DNA of 64,000 nt from Anaerolineaceae bacterium (GTDB taxonomy: Bacteria > Chloroflexota > Anaerolineae > Anaerolineales > Anaerolineaceae). Positions within the stretch are counted from its first letter, which is position 1, and every line of letters begins with the position of its first letter. The notes below the pieces were generated by a model that saw only the letters and a program-made list of their open reading frames with translations, was not told where the DNA came from and did no database searches. Location: positions 1-64,000 of the forward strand of contig JAENZI010000014.1 in assembly GCA_016841365.1 (NCBI GenBank), given 5' to 3'. Below, piece by piece: positions 18,766-28,366 of this stretch. The position numbers and the translations under genes are program-made.

Positions 18766-18944
18766 GTCTTGCTCCTTTGACTTGGTTATTTCTTGTTTTC
18801 TTATTTCATGAGTAATCTTACTTTATTTATCCATATAAATCAATAATGTATAAGGTTTGTAAATTGTTAACGTCTATTTAACAGGCATTTGGTTAATAAA
18901 AAGTCAAAAATGAAGATTCCCTGGTTTCTTGAATTTAAAAGATG

Positions 18945-18977
18945 ACGGCTGGCCGAATTCCCCTTCCAGCCAGCCGT
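18945..18977 (-). terminator. Intrinsic terminator downstream of the DUF2892-like gene
   Basis: ACGGCTGGC...GCCAGCCGT stem followed on the minus strand by CATCTTTT. Confidence 0.7.
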
Positions 18978-18997
18978 TTGATCCTTTTTAGCAGTAA

Positions 18998-19201
18998 TCA
19001 GGATTTTTTGCTGGTTGAAATACCCAGGAGTTTATAAAGCGGGCAGACACCAACAAAGCTGGTGACCAAGGCAATCACAGCCACAATGCCCAGGATGATG
19101 GCCCATGTGCCTGATATGACGTTTGTGAAGTATAAAATGGCAATCAGCGCTGCCAGCGCAAAACGAATGATCCGATCCCACGTTCCCATATTTTTCTGCA
19201 T
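18998..19201 (-). CDS. DUF2892 family small membrane protein
   Basis: MGTWDRIIRFALAALIAILYFTNVISGTWAIILGIVAVIALVTSFVGVCPLYKLLGI is typical of the family. Confidence 0.9.
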   Translation of the reverse strand: MQKNMGTWDRIIRFALAALIAILYFTNVISGTWAIILGIVAVIALVTSFVGVCPLYKLLGISTSKKS

Positions 19202-19334
19202 AATAATCTCCTTTTTTATTAATCAGATGCAAATAAAGTTCAATCCGTTACATAAAATTCCTTACTCTATTAAATATACAACCCCAATCTTAGAAATTTG
19301 ATAGAATGGGGTCATCCATCGGGAAGGGCAACCC

Positions 19335-21749
19335 ATGCAGGCTGCACCGCAAGAACAAATCACCAAGCGCTCACCATTTTATGGCTTTTTGCCCTTTTTC
19401 TGGCTGGCAATTGCCTTTTCAAGCGGGATCCTTTTATCATCCCTTGTGTCAATGCCCCTTTGGGCGTGGGTTGGCGGGTTCTCTGGGTGCCTGCTGAGCT
19501 GGGCTCTGGCGTTAACCCTGCCAAAATCCTTAAACCTGACACACTGGTTGCGGAACCAGGCTCATGTAGAAGACCGAATGCCTGCGATTTTGCTTGCAAT
19601 TATGTTCTTCTTGGGTGGCTGGCGATATTTAGCCATTCAACCGGTGATTGATAGGTCACATGCGGCTTTTTATAATGACCGGGGACGGGTTCAGTTGATG
19701 GGGGTTGTGTCTGATCAGCCCGATCCGCGTGACAATTATGTCAATTTGACGGTCGAGGTGGAAGACCTTGAATTTTTCGAGGATGGCGGCGATCGAAAAA
19801 GTACACCGGTTGATAAGGGCATCGTGCTGGTGCAGGCACCTGCCGGCAGTTCTTTTGTTTATGGCGACCGGGTCAGGTTCAGAGGGGAATTGCAGACGCC
19901 GTTTGAGAGTGCTGAGTTTTCCTACCAGGAATACCTAGCACGAAAAGAGATTCACAGTGTGATGCCCTACGCTCAGGTGATGTTACTGGAACCCAATCAG
20001 GGTAACCCTGTTAAGGCATGGATTTATCGATTGCAGGAGAAGGGTTACACGTTATTGCAGGCGTTGTTCCCTTCACCTGAGTCGGCTTTGCTCTCTGGGA
20101 TTTTGCTCGGGCGTGATCAAGGGCTTTCCCCGGCACTTCAGGAAGCCTTTCAAAGGACAGGTACCACGCACATCATCGCCATCTCGGGTTTCAACATGGC
20201 AATCCTGGCAGGCTTGTTCTCCGGTATCTTCACCCGCCTGTTAGGCCGTAAATGGGGTGCAATCACTGCTGTGGTCGGGATCACGGGATATACCATTTTG
20301 GTAGGCGCTGAGGCTGCGGTGGTGCGGGCGGCGATCATGGGCATTCTGGGTGTGTTGGGCGGCATGTTTGGCCGCCGCCAGAACGGCATCAACAGTTTGG
20401 GGCTGGCAGCATTGGTGATGATGCTGCTCTCCCCATTCGTTCTTTGGGACATCGGTTTTCTATTATCGATAGCCGCCACATTTGGGCTGGTTTTATACGC
20501 GCAACCGATGGAGGAAAAGTTTGTTAATTGGGCTGCCAACCGTATGCCAGAAGAACGCGCCGAAAAATTAGCCGGCCCAATCGGTGAATTCTTCCTCTTC
20601 ACCCTCGCGGCACAGGTGATGACCTTGCCGATCATCACCTATCATTTTCGCGGGATATCCTGGTTGGCGCTGTTTGCCAACCCGTTGATTTTACCGCCGC
20701 AGGCACTGGTGATGATCCTTGGGGGATTGGCGCTGCTCTGTGGGTTGGTATTGCCAGGGTTGGGGGCCTTGGTGGCGATGGCCGCCCTGCCATTGCTGCG
20801 CTATACCATTCGCACTGTGACCTGGCTGGGTCAACTCCCGGTAGGTGAAGTGAGCCTGGCGCGCTTTCACGTTCTGTGGTTGGCGGTGTTCTATGCGGTT
20901 TTGTTTGTGTTGACGCTTTTCCCGCGAGAAACGCGCCAGAAAATCTATAAACGGCTGTTTTCATTACAGACCGGGGCATTACTTCTCTTCAGTTTAGTTT
21001 TCCTTGTTTGGAATCGGGCTTTGTCGTTACCCGATGATAACCTGCACCTGACCTTGCTAGATGCTGAAGGAACGCTATTGATCCAGTCACCTGCTGGGCA
21101 TACCGTGCTTGTAGGGGGAGGAGACAGCCCGTCTACCCTGCACCAGCAGCTGGGCCAGATGCTCCCAGCGGGAGATCAGCGTTTGAATGTTTTGATTGTT
21201 GCCAGTGCTTCACGCGACGACCTGAACGGTCTCAGCGGCGGTTTAGGGCGGGTGTCGGTGGAACAGGTGTTGTGGGGGATTGACCCGCAGGTGAACCAAA
21301 CCGCGCGCAATGTTTATTCAATTATCGCTGAGAAAAGTCAGTCAATTCAAACCTTAGAAACCGGTCAGACGGTTGAGCTCGGGGGCGGCACGAGACTGAT
21401 GGTGCTCAGGTCGGGTGAACGCGGCGCCATGTTGTGGCTGGAGTTGGGCAAATTTTCTGCATTACTCCCTGCTGGCAAGCTTGATAGTGATGGGTGGACT
21501 GTGTCAAACGCGCCCGATGTGGTGCTCTTGCCCGACAATTTTTCTACTGAAGACCTGCCCCTGGCTCAAATCATTGATTGGGTACCTTCTGCCATCCTGC
21601 TCCCGCTTGACCAATCCGACCTGCCCCTCTCGGGTGAGCATGAGCTGCTGAGTCACTTCGAGGGTTACCCACTGTTGCACACGCTTGACCAGGGTTGGAT
21701 TCGAGTCAGCACAGACGGGGAAAAATTGTGGGTATCCGGCGAGAAGTGA
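19335..21749 (+). CDS. comEC: ComEC/Rec2 family DNA internalization protein with degenerate C-terminal MBL-like region
   Basis: Competence-domain sequence THIIAISGFNMAILAGLFSGIFTRLLGRKW...AAVVRAAIMGILG. Confidence 0.88.
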   Translation: MQAAPQEQITKRSPFYGFLPFFWLAIAFSSGILLSSLVSMPLWAWVGGFSGCLLSWALALTLPKSLNLTHWLRNQAHVEDRMPAILLAIMFFLGGWRYLAIQPVIDRSHAAFYNDRGRVQLMGVVSDQPDPRDNYVNLTVEVEDLEFFEDGGDRKSTPVDKGIVLVQAPAGSSFVYGDRVRFRGELQTPFESAEFSYQEYLARKEIHSVMPYAQVMLLEPNQGNPVKAWIYRLQEKGYTLLQALFPSPESALLSGILLGRDQGLSPALQEAFQRTGTTHIIAISGFNMAILAGLFSGIFTRLLGRKWGAITAVVGITGYTILVGAEAAVVRAAIMGILGVLGGMFGRRQNGINSLGLAALVMMLLSPFVLWDIGFLLSIAATFGLVLYAQPMEEKFVNWAANRMPEERAEKLAGPIGEFFLFTLAAQVMTLPIITYHFRGISWLALFANPLILPPQALVMILGGLALLCGLVLPGLGALVAMAALPLLRYTIRTVTWLGQLPVGEVSLARFHVLWLAVFYAVLFVLTLFPRETRQKIYKRLFSLQTGALLLFSLVFLVWNRALSLPDDNLHLTLLDAEGTLLIQSPAGHTVLVGGGDSPSTLHQQLGQMLPAGDQRLNVLIVASASRDDLNGLSGGLGRVSVEQVLWGIDPQVNQTARNVYSIIAEKSQSIQTLETGQTVELGGGTRLMVLRSGERGAMLWLELGKFSALLPAGKLDSDGWTVSNAPDVVLLPDNFSTEDLPLAQIIDWVPSAILLPLDQSDLPLSGEHELLSHFEGYPLLHTLDQGWIRVSTDGEKLWVSGEK

Positions 21750-22005
21750 TTGTCATCGCCAACAAAACCTGATATTTAATTGAAAATAAAAAACATTTAA
21801 TTTCTGATTTGAGTGACGACTTAAGATGATCCACCATTTTGCCGTGGATAATAGACATACGAATACTTAATTTATATAATTAACTTAAGGCTTCACTCCA
21901 AATTCTCCTTACATCTTTAAAAAAACCGACACAGCCTTTCCAATCAGTCTTCACACTGTGACAAATATCTGTTAAGAGAATAATCGTTAAGAAGGTGAGC
22001 TTTCC

Positions 22006-24105
22006 ATGAAAAAGTATATCGTTTTGTTATTTCTTTCATGTCTGATTGCTGCATGTACGGTTGTCAGCCAATCACCAACAACTGAATTCTTAGCAGAACC
22101 AACAGCCCTCGAAACGGAAATCGAGAGAAATTTACCAGTTCCAAGCAGCACACCGGACTCCTCGGTTGTCACTTCATCAGAAGTTGCACCTGCATTGATT
22201 GTCGAAACAGATGCTTTTTATACACAAGTCGCTCAAGTTGGGGGGAGTGTAAGTGGGCTTGTTTTTATTGAGGATGTGGCATATGTTGGGGTCGGCCCCC
22301 GTATAGCTGAGATTAAATACAACCACCAAGGTGAAATTCAATTAAAGAAATTCAGCGATCCCTTACCCGGCAGGGTGACAAATCTGATCAAGCTTGTAGA
22401 TGGATCTGCTGACCGTCTGGTCATCAGTGCTGGTAAATTTCTTGTGATCATGGAACTTTTGGATAAGGCAACACTTTCAATGAAGTGTCAGCTTGAAATG
22501 CCGGGAGAAATCTCTTCTTTGGTGCTCGATCATGTATCGCACATTCTATATGCTGGGGGTGCAATTTACCATTCTGCAACCGATTATTCTGGTTTCATCT
22601 CAGCGGTGAGCCTTTCAGAGATTGGCTGCATGCAATTGATATCTTCTACGGATATGCCAGAGCCGCCTTTGAGTTTGGCGTTAGGAGAGTTGGGTTTATT
22701 TGCCGGTGCAGAGGGCTATCAAGGCGGGTTGTACTACTCGCAGGTGAATAAATCGGGTGAGCTTTCTTCAGCCGATCTTGTGATCCCCTCAACACCAGAA
22801 GCACCATTTCAACCCCTTTGTCTGCAGGTTTTTGATGATCGTTTGTACGCCAGTTACCGATCAGTCAGGGCTTATGATATCAGCACCCCTAAGCAACCAG
22901 CGTTGGTTTGGGAAGAAAGTGTTGGGGGAAATGTGGTCAAAAGTTTCAGTATTGCTGAAGAATGGATTTTCTTTTACGGCTGGACAATTAAGTCAGAGCT
23001 TGTTTATGATTCATTTGTTCCTCCTGAACCTGTGACAGGCGCTCCACTTGGAGAAACAACGAAAATCACCGCACTTTATGATGGTTTATTTATCGTTGCT
23101 GATCATGCGCTGAAGAGTTTTGAAATTGTAGATCCGGAAAATTTCCTCCTGGCAGATGAATTTCAACCAGCACTATCTAATGTGGTTAACGCTGCATCTA
23201 ACAGCGAAAAGATTTACGCCATCGATCTTGGTTTGGGAGATGGGCGCGGATTTGCAGTCTTGGAAGTGCTTGGTTTGCCTGATTTAACACCGCTTACCCG
23301 TGTTGAGACCGAACTGCTGAATAACTTATCGTTATTTCAAGGTTTTGAATTTATTGACGATAGGCTTTATCTTGCTTCATCAGAGGCTGTTTGGGTATAT
23401 GACGTGATCCTATCAGACCCACAATTGATCAGCAAACTCAAAATCGACGGGGGTGATATTGATGCTCTCATAGCGCTGAAATTTGCAGACAAGGATTTGA
23501 TTTTTGTTTCACAGCAAACCTCGGAATGGTCAACATTTTCGATATATGACCTGACAGACCTGCAAACGCCAGTAAGGCTAGGCGATCCTATCACTGTGCA
23601 AAAAGGGGAAATCATTTCGGTTGGCATCACTGAAAGCAATGTTTATGCGCTCATCAGACCGATTTATGAGATCGATTTTGCGATACTGCACGTTTTAGGT
23701 GTTGATGGCGATAAACTCTGGATTAAAGAATCTTATCAGATCCCAGGGTATATCACGGATATGGCCGTCAACAACAGCCTCATCGCAATCACAAGCATGG
23801 ATAAGCTGATGGTCTATAAGGTCAATCGGGAAGGACTGCCTGAACTTACTTCTCAAATAGATTTAAGTGCTTACGGTTTTGGTGTTGGAATCGAAAAGAA
23901 CGACTTGCTGGTTATTGTCGGAACCAAACGGGGTCCTGCGAATGTATTGGTTTATGATATTATGGACAATGAGCAGATTGAACAAATTGAATCAATCGAT
24001 ATCGCTGAAAGCGGCCTTTCGAAGCTAACTGTATTAATGACAGAGTCTTATCTTGTCTTACCAAATGGCATTGGTGGTATTTCGGTAATTCAACTTAATC
24101 CTTAG
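22006..24105 (+). CDS. Lipoprotein with repeated beta-propeller-like segments
   Basis: Lipobox LIAAC; repeated segments of the style RLYLASSEAVWVYDV and VYALIRPIYEIDF. Confidence 0.65.
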   Translation: MKKYIVLLFLSCLIAACTVVSQSPTTEFLAEPTALETEIERNLPVPSSTPDSSVVTSSEVAPALIVETDAFYTQVAQVGGSVSGLVFIEDVAYVGVGPRIAEIKYNHQGEIQLKKFSDPLPGRVTNLIKLVDGSADRLVISAGKFLVIMELLDKATLSMKCQLEMPGEISSLVLDHVSHILYAGGAIYHSATDYSGFISAVSLSEIGCMQLISSTDMPEPPLSLALGELGLFAGAEGYQGGLYYSQVNKSGELSSADLVIPSTPEAPFQPLCLQVFDDRLYASYRSVRAYDISTPKQPALVWEESVGGNVVKSFSIAEEWIFFYGWTIKSELVYDSFVPPEPVTGAPLGETTKITALYDGLFIVADHALKSFEIVDPENFLLADEFQPALSNVVNAASNSEKIYAIDLGLGDGRGFAVLEVLGLPDLTPLTRVETELLNNLSLFQGFEFIDDRLYLASSEAVWVYDVILSDPQLISKLKIDGGDIDALIALKFADKDLIFVSQQTSEWSTFSIYDLTDLQTPVRLGDPITVQKGEIISVGITESNVYALIRPIYEIDFAILHVLGVDGDKLWIKESYQIPGYITDMAVNNSLIAITSMDKLMVYKVNREGLPELTSQIDLSAYGFGVGIEKNDLLVIVGTKRGPANVLVYDIMDNEQIEQIESIDIAESGLSKLTVLMTESYLVLPNGIGGISVIQLNP

Positions 24106-24258
24106 TCATTCAAGTTGGACACATATTGCCAATCACAGAAATAATCTCACGGGGGTTAACAATGATTACGGATGTTGATTGCTTTGGATTATGTCTGATT
24201 TTAGGATTGAAACAAATCACCAACAAGTATTGATTATTGAAAGGGTTAGGATCATAAC

Positions 24259-25194
24259 ATGCCACATCAATTACCCGAAATGTATTCCTTATCAAAAAAC
24301 TTGATTTATGCTCAGCAAACCGGTTCACCGATTGTGGCGCTGGAATCTGCTGTGATCACCCATGGGCTGCCCCGCCCAGAAAACCTCAACCTGGCACGCG
24401 ACCTGGAAGAGATGGTTTTGCAGAACGGCGCCACACCCGCCACAATTGCCGTGCTGGATGGCAAGGTCAGGATTGGGTTGAGTGATGAGGAACTGGAACG
24501 CCTGGCAAACCTTGATGGAACACGCAAGATCAGCCTGCGTGATATTGGCATTGCCCTTGCCCGCGGCTTCAGTGGTGGAACGACTGTGGCAGCCACACTG
24601 TTCGCAGCGGAACAAGCTGGAATCCGTGTTTTTGCGACCGGCGGGATCGGGGGCGTACACCGTGGCGCGCCGTTTGACGTTTCAGCCGATCTACCCCAAC
24701 TGGGCAAGTCACAGGTGCTGGTGGTCTGTGCGGGTGCCAAATCCATCCTTGACCTGCCGGCGACATTGGAAGTGCTTGAAACCCAGGGTGTCCCCGTAAT
24801 CGGTTACCAGACAGATGAATTCCCGGCGTTTTACACCCGTGAAAGCGGGTTGCCTGTCGATTGCCGCGTTGACACCCCCGAAGAAGCGGCGCAGATCGCG
24901 CTCGAAGCCTGGGATGCAGGCTTGCAATCCGCCGTGCTGCTGGTGGTGCCCCCGCCAGCGGAGTCGGCAATGGATGCCAGCGTGATGGAAAAGGCGATTC
25001 AACAAGCGTTGGAAGAAGCTGAATCGCAGGGGGTACATGGTTCGGCGACCACGCCATTTCTGCTTTCACGGGTTGCACAACTGACGGGTGGGGAAAGCCT
25101 GCACGCCAACCTGGCGCTCTTGAAGAACAATGCCCGGGTCGCTGCCCGGGTGGCTGCTTCTATGGGCAAATCCGGGCAGAGTAAGATATTTTGA
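24259..25194 (+). CDS. psuG: Pseudouridine-5'-phosphate glycosidase
   Basis: VALESAVITHGLPRPENLNLA, ATIAVLDGKVRIGLS, FATGGIGGVHRGA. Confidence 0.93.
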   Translation: MPHQLPEMYSLSKNLIYAQQTGSPIVALESAVITHGLPRPENLNLARDLEEMVLQNGATPATIAVLDGKVRIGLSDEELERLANLDGTRKISLRDIGIALARGFSGGTTVAATLFAAEQAGIRVFATGGIGGVHRGAPFDVSADLPQLGKSQVLVVCAGAKSILDLPATLEVLETQGVPVIGYQTDEFPAFYTRESGLPVDCRVDTPEEAAQIALEAWDAGLQSAVLLVVPPPAESAMDASVMEKAIQQALEEAESQGVHGSATTPFLLSRVAQLTGGESLHANLALLKNNARVAARVAASMGKSGQSKIF

Positions 25195-25206
25195 TTCAGC
25201 TTGGGA

Positions 25207-26124
25207 TCAATTGTTTTCCGTAGGCCTGGGCGTACGGGTGATGGTCGGTGTGAGCGTAATGCTGGGCGTTAGGGTTGGCCATTGTGTCTGAGACGGCGTG
25301 ATGGTTGGGGTCTTGGTCGCCGTCTTTGATGGGGTTGCCGTCTGTGTCGGTGTGGGCGTGATGGTCGGGATAGGCGGTTGGCCTGTCACTGTGAAGAACC
25401 CCGAGACTTTCCATTCAGCACCCACAAAAATCTGCACTTCGTATAAACCGGGCAGCCATTGGTCGCTGGGGGGTTCCCAGTCGGTATAGCCATATCCGCC
25501 CGAACCGCCTTCCCACACGGCAGTTTCATAAAAGACAAGCTCACCATCCCGATACCATAAGGCGCTCCACTGCACGCCATTGGTCATGTTGTTGTAGCTG
25601 AAGGTGCCAAACAGATGCCCGACCGGGTTTTCAAACTCGATTGCCGGTTCAATCGGTTGCAAGCCATCGTCAATCCGGCGTGAAAACTGGATGGGGCTGA
25701 AGACGGCATCCGGACTGGGGGTCACCTCCGCCTCAAACTCGTCCTCAATGTCATCGGGCATGCTGGGTGTGCTGGTGATCGAGGGTGTGTTTGTGATGGT
25801 TGGCGTGAGCGTGATGGTTGGCGTCAGGGTAATGGTTGGTGTGATGGTGATTGTGGCTGTTTGGGTGATGGTGGGTGAAGGTGAGATAAAATTATAAACA
25901 ATGGGTTCAGAAAAGTTTAAAATAACCCAGGTCAAAGGGATCAATAAAATCGCAATGATCAGCAAGCGCCATCCGCGCACCATGCGGTCATGACGTTTTT
26001 TATAAAAAGGGATCTTCCGGCTCTTGATCAGATGGTTGATCGCGAGAAGGATCGTGATAACCGCTGCCACACCGGTGATGATGGCAGCCGTTAAAACGGT
26101 TGAGTGGATGTCGATTTTCAGCAT
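25207..26124 (-). CDS. Membrane-anchored protein with Thr/Pro-rich low-complexity segments
   Basis: Two N-terminal TM segments; TITLTPTITLTPTITNTP-type tracts before and after a small globular domain. Confidence 0.7.
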   Translation of the reverse strand: MLKIDIHSTVLTAAIITGVAAVITILLAINHLIKSRKIPFYKKRHDRMVRGWRLLIIAILLIPLTWVILNFSEPIVYNFISPSPTITQTATITITPTITLTPTITLTPTITNTPSITSTPSMPDDIEDEFEAEVTPSPDAVFSPIQFSRRIDDGLQPIEPAIEFENPVGHLFGTFSYNNMTNGVQWSALWYRDGELVFYETAVWEGGSGGYGYTDWEPPSDQWLPGLYEVQIFVGAEWKVSGFFTVTGQPPIPTITPTPTQTATPSKTATKTPTITPSQTQWPTLTPSITLTPTITRTPRPTENN

Positions 26125-26236
26125 AATGTCATCAATCTTCCTTCGATCAATCGAATTATAGCGTATTTTGGCTTACAATTAGCTGAAGTTATAATAAAAT
26201 CAACAACAATGTGACTATCAGGGCTGAAATAATTTA

Positions 26237-28339
26237 ATGTCGTTAGAAAATGGGTATCTGTTAAACCAGCGTTATCGGATCGTCGATATCCTCGGTCAGG
26301 GGGGGATGGGGGCGGTTTACCGCGCCGTTGATGAGAACCTTGATATTGTTGTTGCAGTCAAAGAGAATTCCTTTCTTTCAGAAGAATACTCACGTCAGTT
26401 CCAACGAGAAGCCAGAATTTTAGCCGCCCTGCGCCATCCCAACCTGCCACGGGTGTTTGACTATTTTGTGATTGACCAGGAAGGTCAATATTTGGTGATG
26501 GATTTTATCGAAGGGCAGGACTTGCGTCAGTGGATGTCGCAGGAAGAGAGCCTTTCGGAAATTGAAGCTCTCCAAATTGGCCTGGAGATTTGCGATGCCC
26601 TGATCTACTTGCACAGCCAGAATCCGGTCATCACCCACCGTGATATCAAGCCAGGAAACATCAAGATCACACCCACAGGGGAGGTTGTGCTGGTAGACTT
26701 TGGCCTGGTGAAACTGCTGGAAGGCCATGAAAAGACCACAACTGCTGCCAAGGCAATGACGCCCGGGTATTCCCCGCCAGAACAATATGGCGATTCGTCA
26801 ACGGATGAGCGCACGGACATTTTCTCGCTGGGGGCGACGTTATATGCAGCGCTGGCTGGCTATTTACCAGAGGACAGCCTGGCGCGTTCAACCGGAAAGG
26901 CGACGCTCACGCCGCTCAGGCATTACAATCCGAGCGTTTCACAAGACACAGCAAAGGCTATCGAGAAAGCCCTAAGAATCAATTGCGATGAACGCTGGCA
27001 GTCAGCAGCAGCCTTTAAAGACGCGCTCCTCAAAGCCAGGGAGAAAATCCCGCGAGATAAGTGGCAGGAATTAAGCCAGCACCCCATGTTATTTAACGAG
27101 GAAAGTATTACGGATGGGGATGACCCCACCCAAACCACCCGCCCGTCAAGTAAAGCAAAATCAGGCAAACGAGTTGATCCCGTTTGGTTAATTTTTGTAA
27201 TAACAATTGTGATGGTTGTTTCGTTATTTGGCGCCAGTTTGATCTGGCCTGAGTTATTTCAGAGCATCTTGGTGGGGGATTCACAGAGTGAACCGACAGC
27301 GACATTGAATGTCTTAATTGACACACAGACAGCCACCCGCCAGATTGCAAGCCCGGAAATAACAGAAACACCTTTCAGGCTAAGTATTGATCCGGATGTT
27401 ACAGAAACAATAACAGCCACACCAACGGCAACCGTTACTGTTGCTGACCCCACGCAACCGGTCACGCCCTCACCGACACCCCTGGGGGGCGGGGTTGGCA
27501 TGATGGCTTATGTCTCAGAAAGAACAGGAAAGCCGCAAATTTGGTTGTATGATGTTCGCTCGCGAGTGACTACCCAATTGACGGACCTTGATGATGGTGC
27601 CTGTCAGCCAGACTGGTCGCCAAGTGGGATTCAGATTGTTTTTACCTCGCCATGTATTAGCAAGCGAACCAGTTATCCGGGGTCGAGCCTGTATGTGGTT
27701 GATGTCGACTCGGGAAACGTGTTTCCTCTGCCAGGTTCACTCGAAGGGGATTTTGACCCATCCTGGTCACCGGATGGGGGGTGGATCGCGCACACCTCGT
27801 TGATCAATGGCAAGATGCAATTAATCAAGACGGACCTGGACACAAAAGAAAGGGTCAGGCTCTCTGATGGAAAATATGAGGATTCTGATCCTGCCTGGTC
27901 ACCTGATGGCGAGCAGTTAGCCTTTGTGCGTGTGCGCAGCGTGGCCCAAATTTGGTTGATGGATGCAGATGGGGCAAACCCGGTTCAATTTACAATGTCT
28001 GGCTTAATTGATAACAGCAACCCTGCCTGGTTCCCCGATCAGAGTCTGATCCTGTTTAGCCAGGTGCTCGGGATGGGCAGTCCATCCAAGCAAATACTCG
28101 GAATGCGGGTTGAGGATATCGGCAAAGAAGAAGAGTATTCAGTGGTGCCAACAGCTCAGGATTCGTATATTCCTTTGATGGATAATGTGGATGTCTCGCC
28201 GGACGGCTATTGGCTGGCATTTGACTACTGGTATTTTGATGTTCTTTCGGATATCTATGTGATGACCTTCCCGGGCGGCAACCTGATCCAATTAACGATG
28301 CATCCCAGCCCGGATTATGACCCGGTATGGCTGGACTGA
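26237..28339 (+). CDS. Ser/Thr protein kinase with TM segment and TolB-like beta-propeller C-terminus
   Basis: GQGGMGAVYRAVD, HRDIKPGNIK, DFG, SPPEQY; C-terminal repeats PDWSPSG, PSWSPDGGW, PAWSPDGEQLAFV. Confidence 0.93.
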   Translation: MSLENGYLLNQRYRIVDILGQGGMGAVYRAVDENLDIVVAVKENSFLSEEYSRQFQREARILAALRHPNLPRVFDYFVIDQEGQYLVMDFIEGQDLRQWMSQEESLSEIEALQIGLEICDALIYLHSQNPVITHRDIKPGNIKITPTGEVVLVDFGLVKLLEGHEKTTTAAKAMTPGYSPPEQYGDSSTDERTDIFSLGATLYAALAGYLPEDSLARSTGKATLTPLRHYNPSVSQDTAKAIEKALRINCDERWQSAAAFKDALLKAREKIPRDKWQELSQHPMLFNEESITDGDDPTQTTRPSSKAKSGKRVDPVWLIFVITIVMVVSLFGASLIWPELFQSILVGDSQSEPTATLNVLIDTQTATRQIASPEITETPFRLSIDPDVTETITATPTATVTVADPTQPVTPSPTPLGGGVGMMAYVSERTGKPQIWLYDVRSRVTTQLTDLDDGACQPDWSPSGIQIVFTSPCISKRTSYPGSSLYVVDVDSGNVFPLPGSLEGDFDPSWSPDGGWIAHTSLINGKMQLIKTDLDTKERVRLSDGKYEDSDPAWSPDGEQLAFVRVRSVAQIWLMDADGANPVQFTMSGLIDNSNPAWFPDQSLILFSQVLGMGSPSKQILGMRVEDIGKEEEYSVVPTAQDSYIPLMDNVDVSPDGYWLAFDYWYFDVLSDIYVMTFPGGNLIQLTMHPSPDYDPVWLD

Positions 28340-28366
28340 TCGTTTCAAATTACCATCGGGTAAGTT

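Noticed and set aside
24110-24328. 72-aa minus-strand ORF upstream of psuG
   Set aside because: Overlaps the psuG start and lacks RBS or protein-like features.
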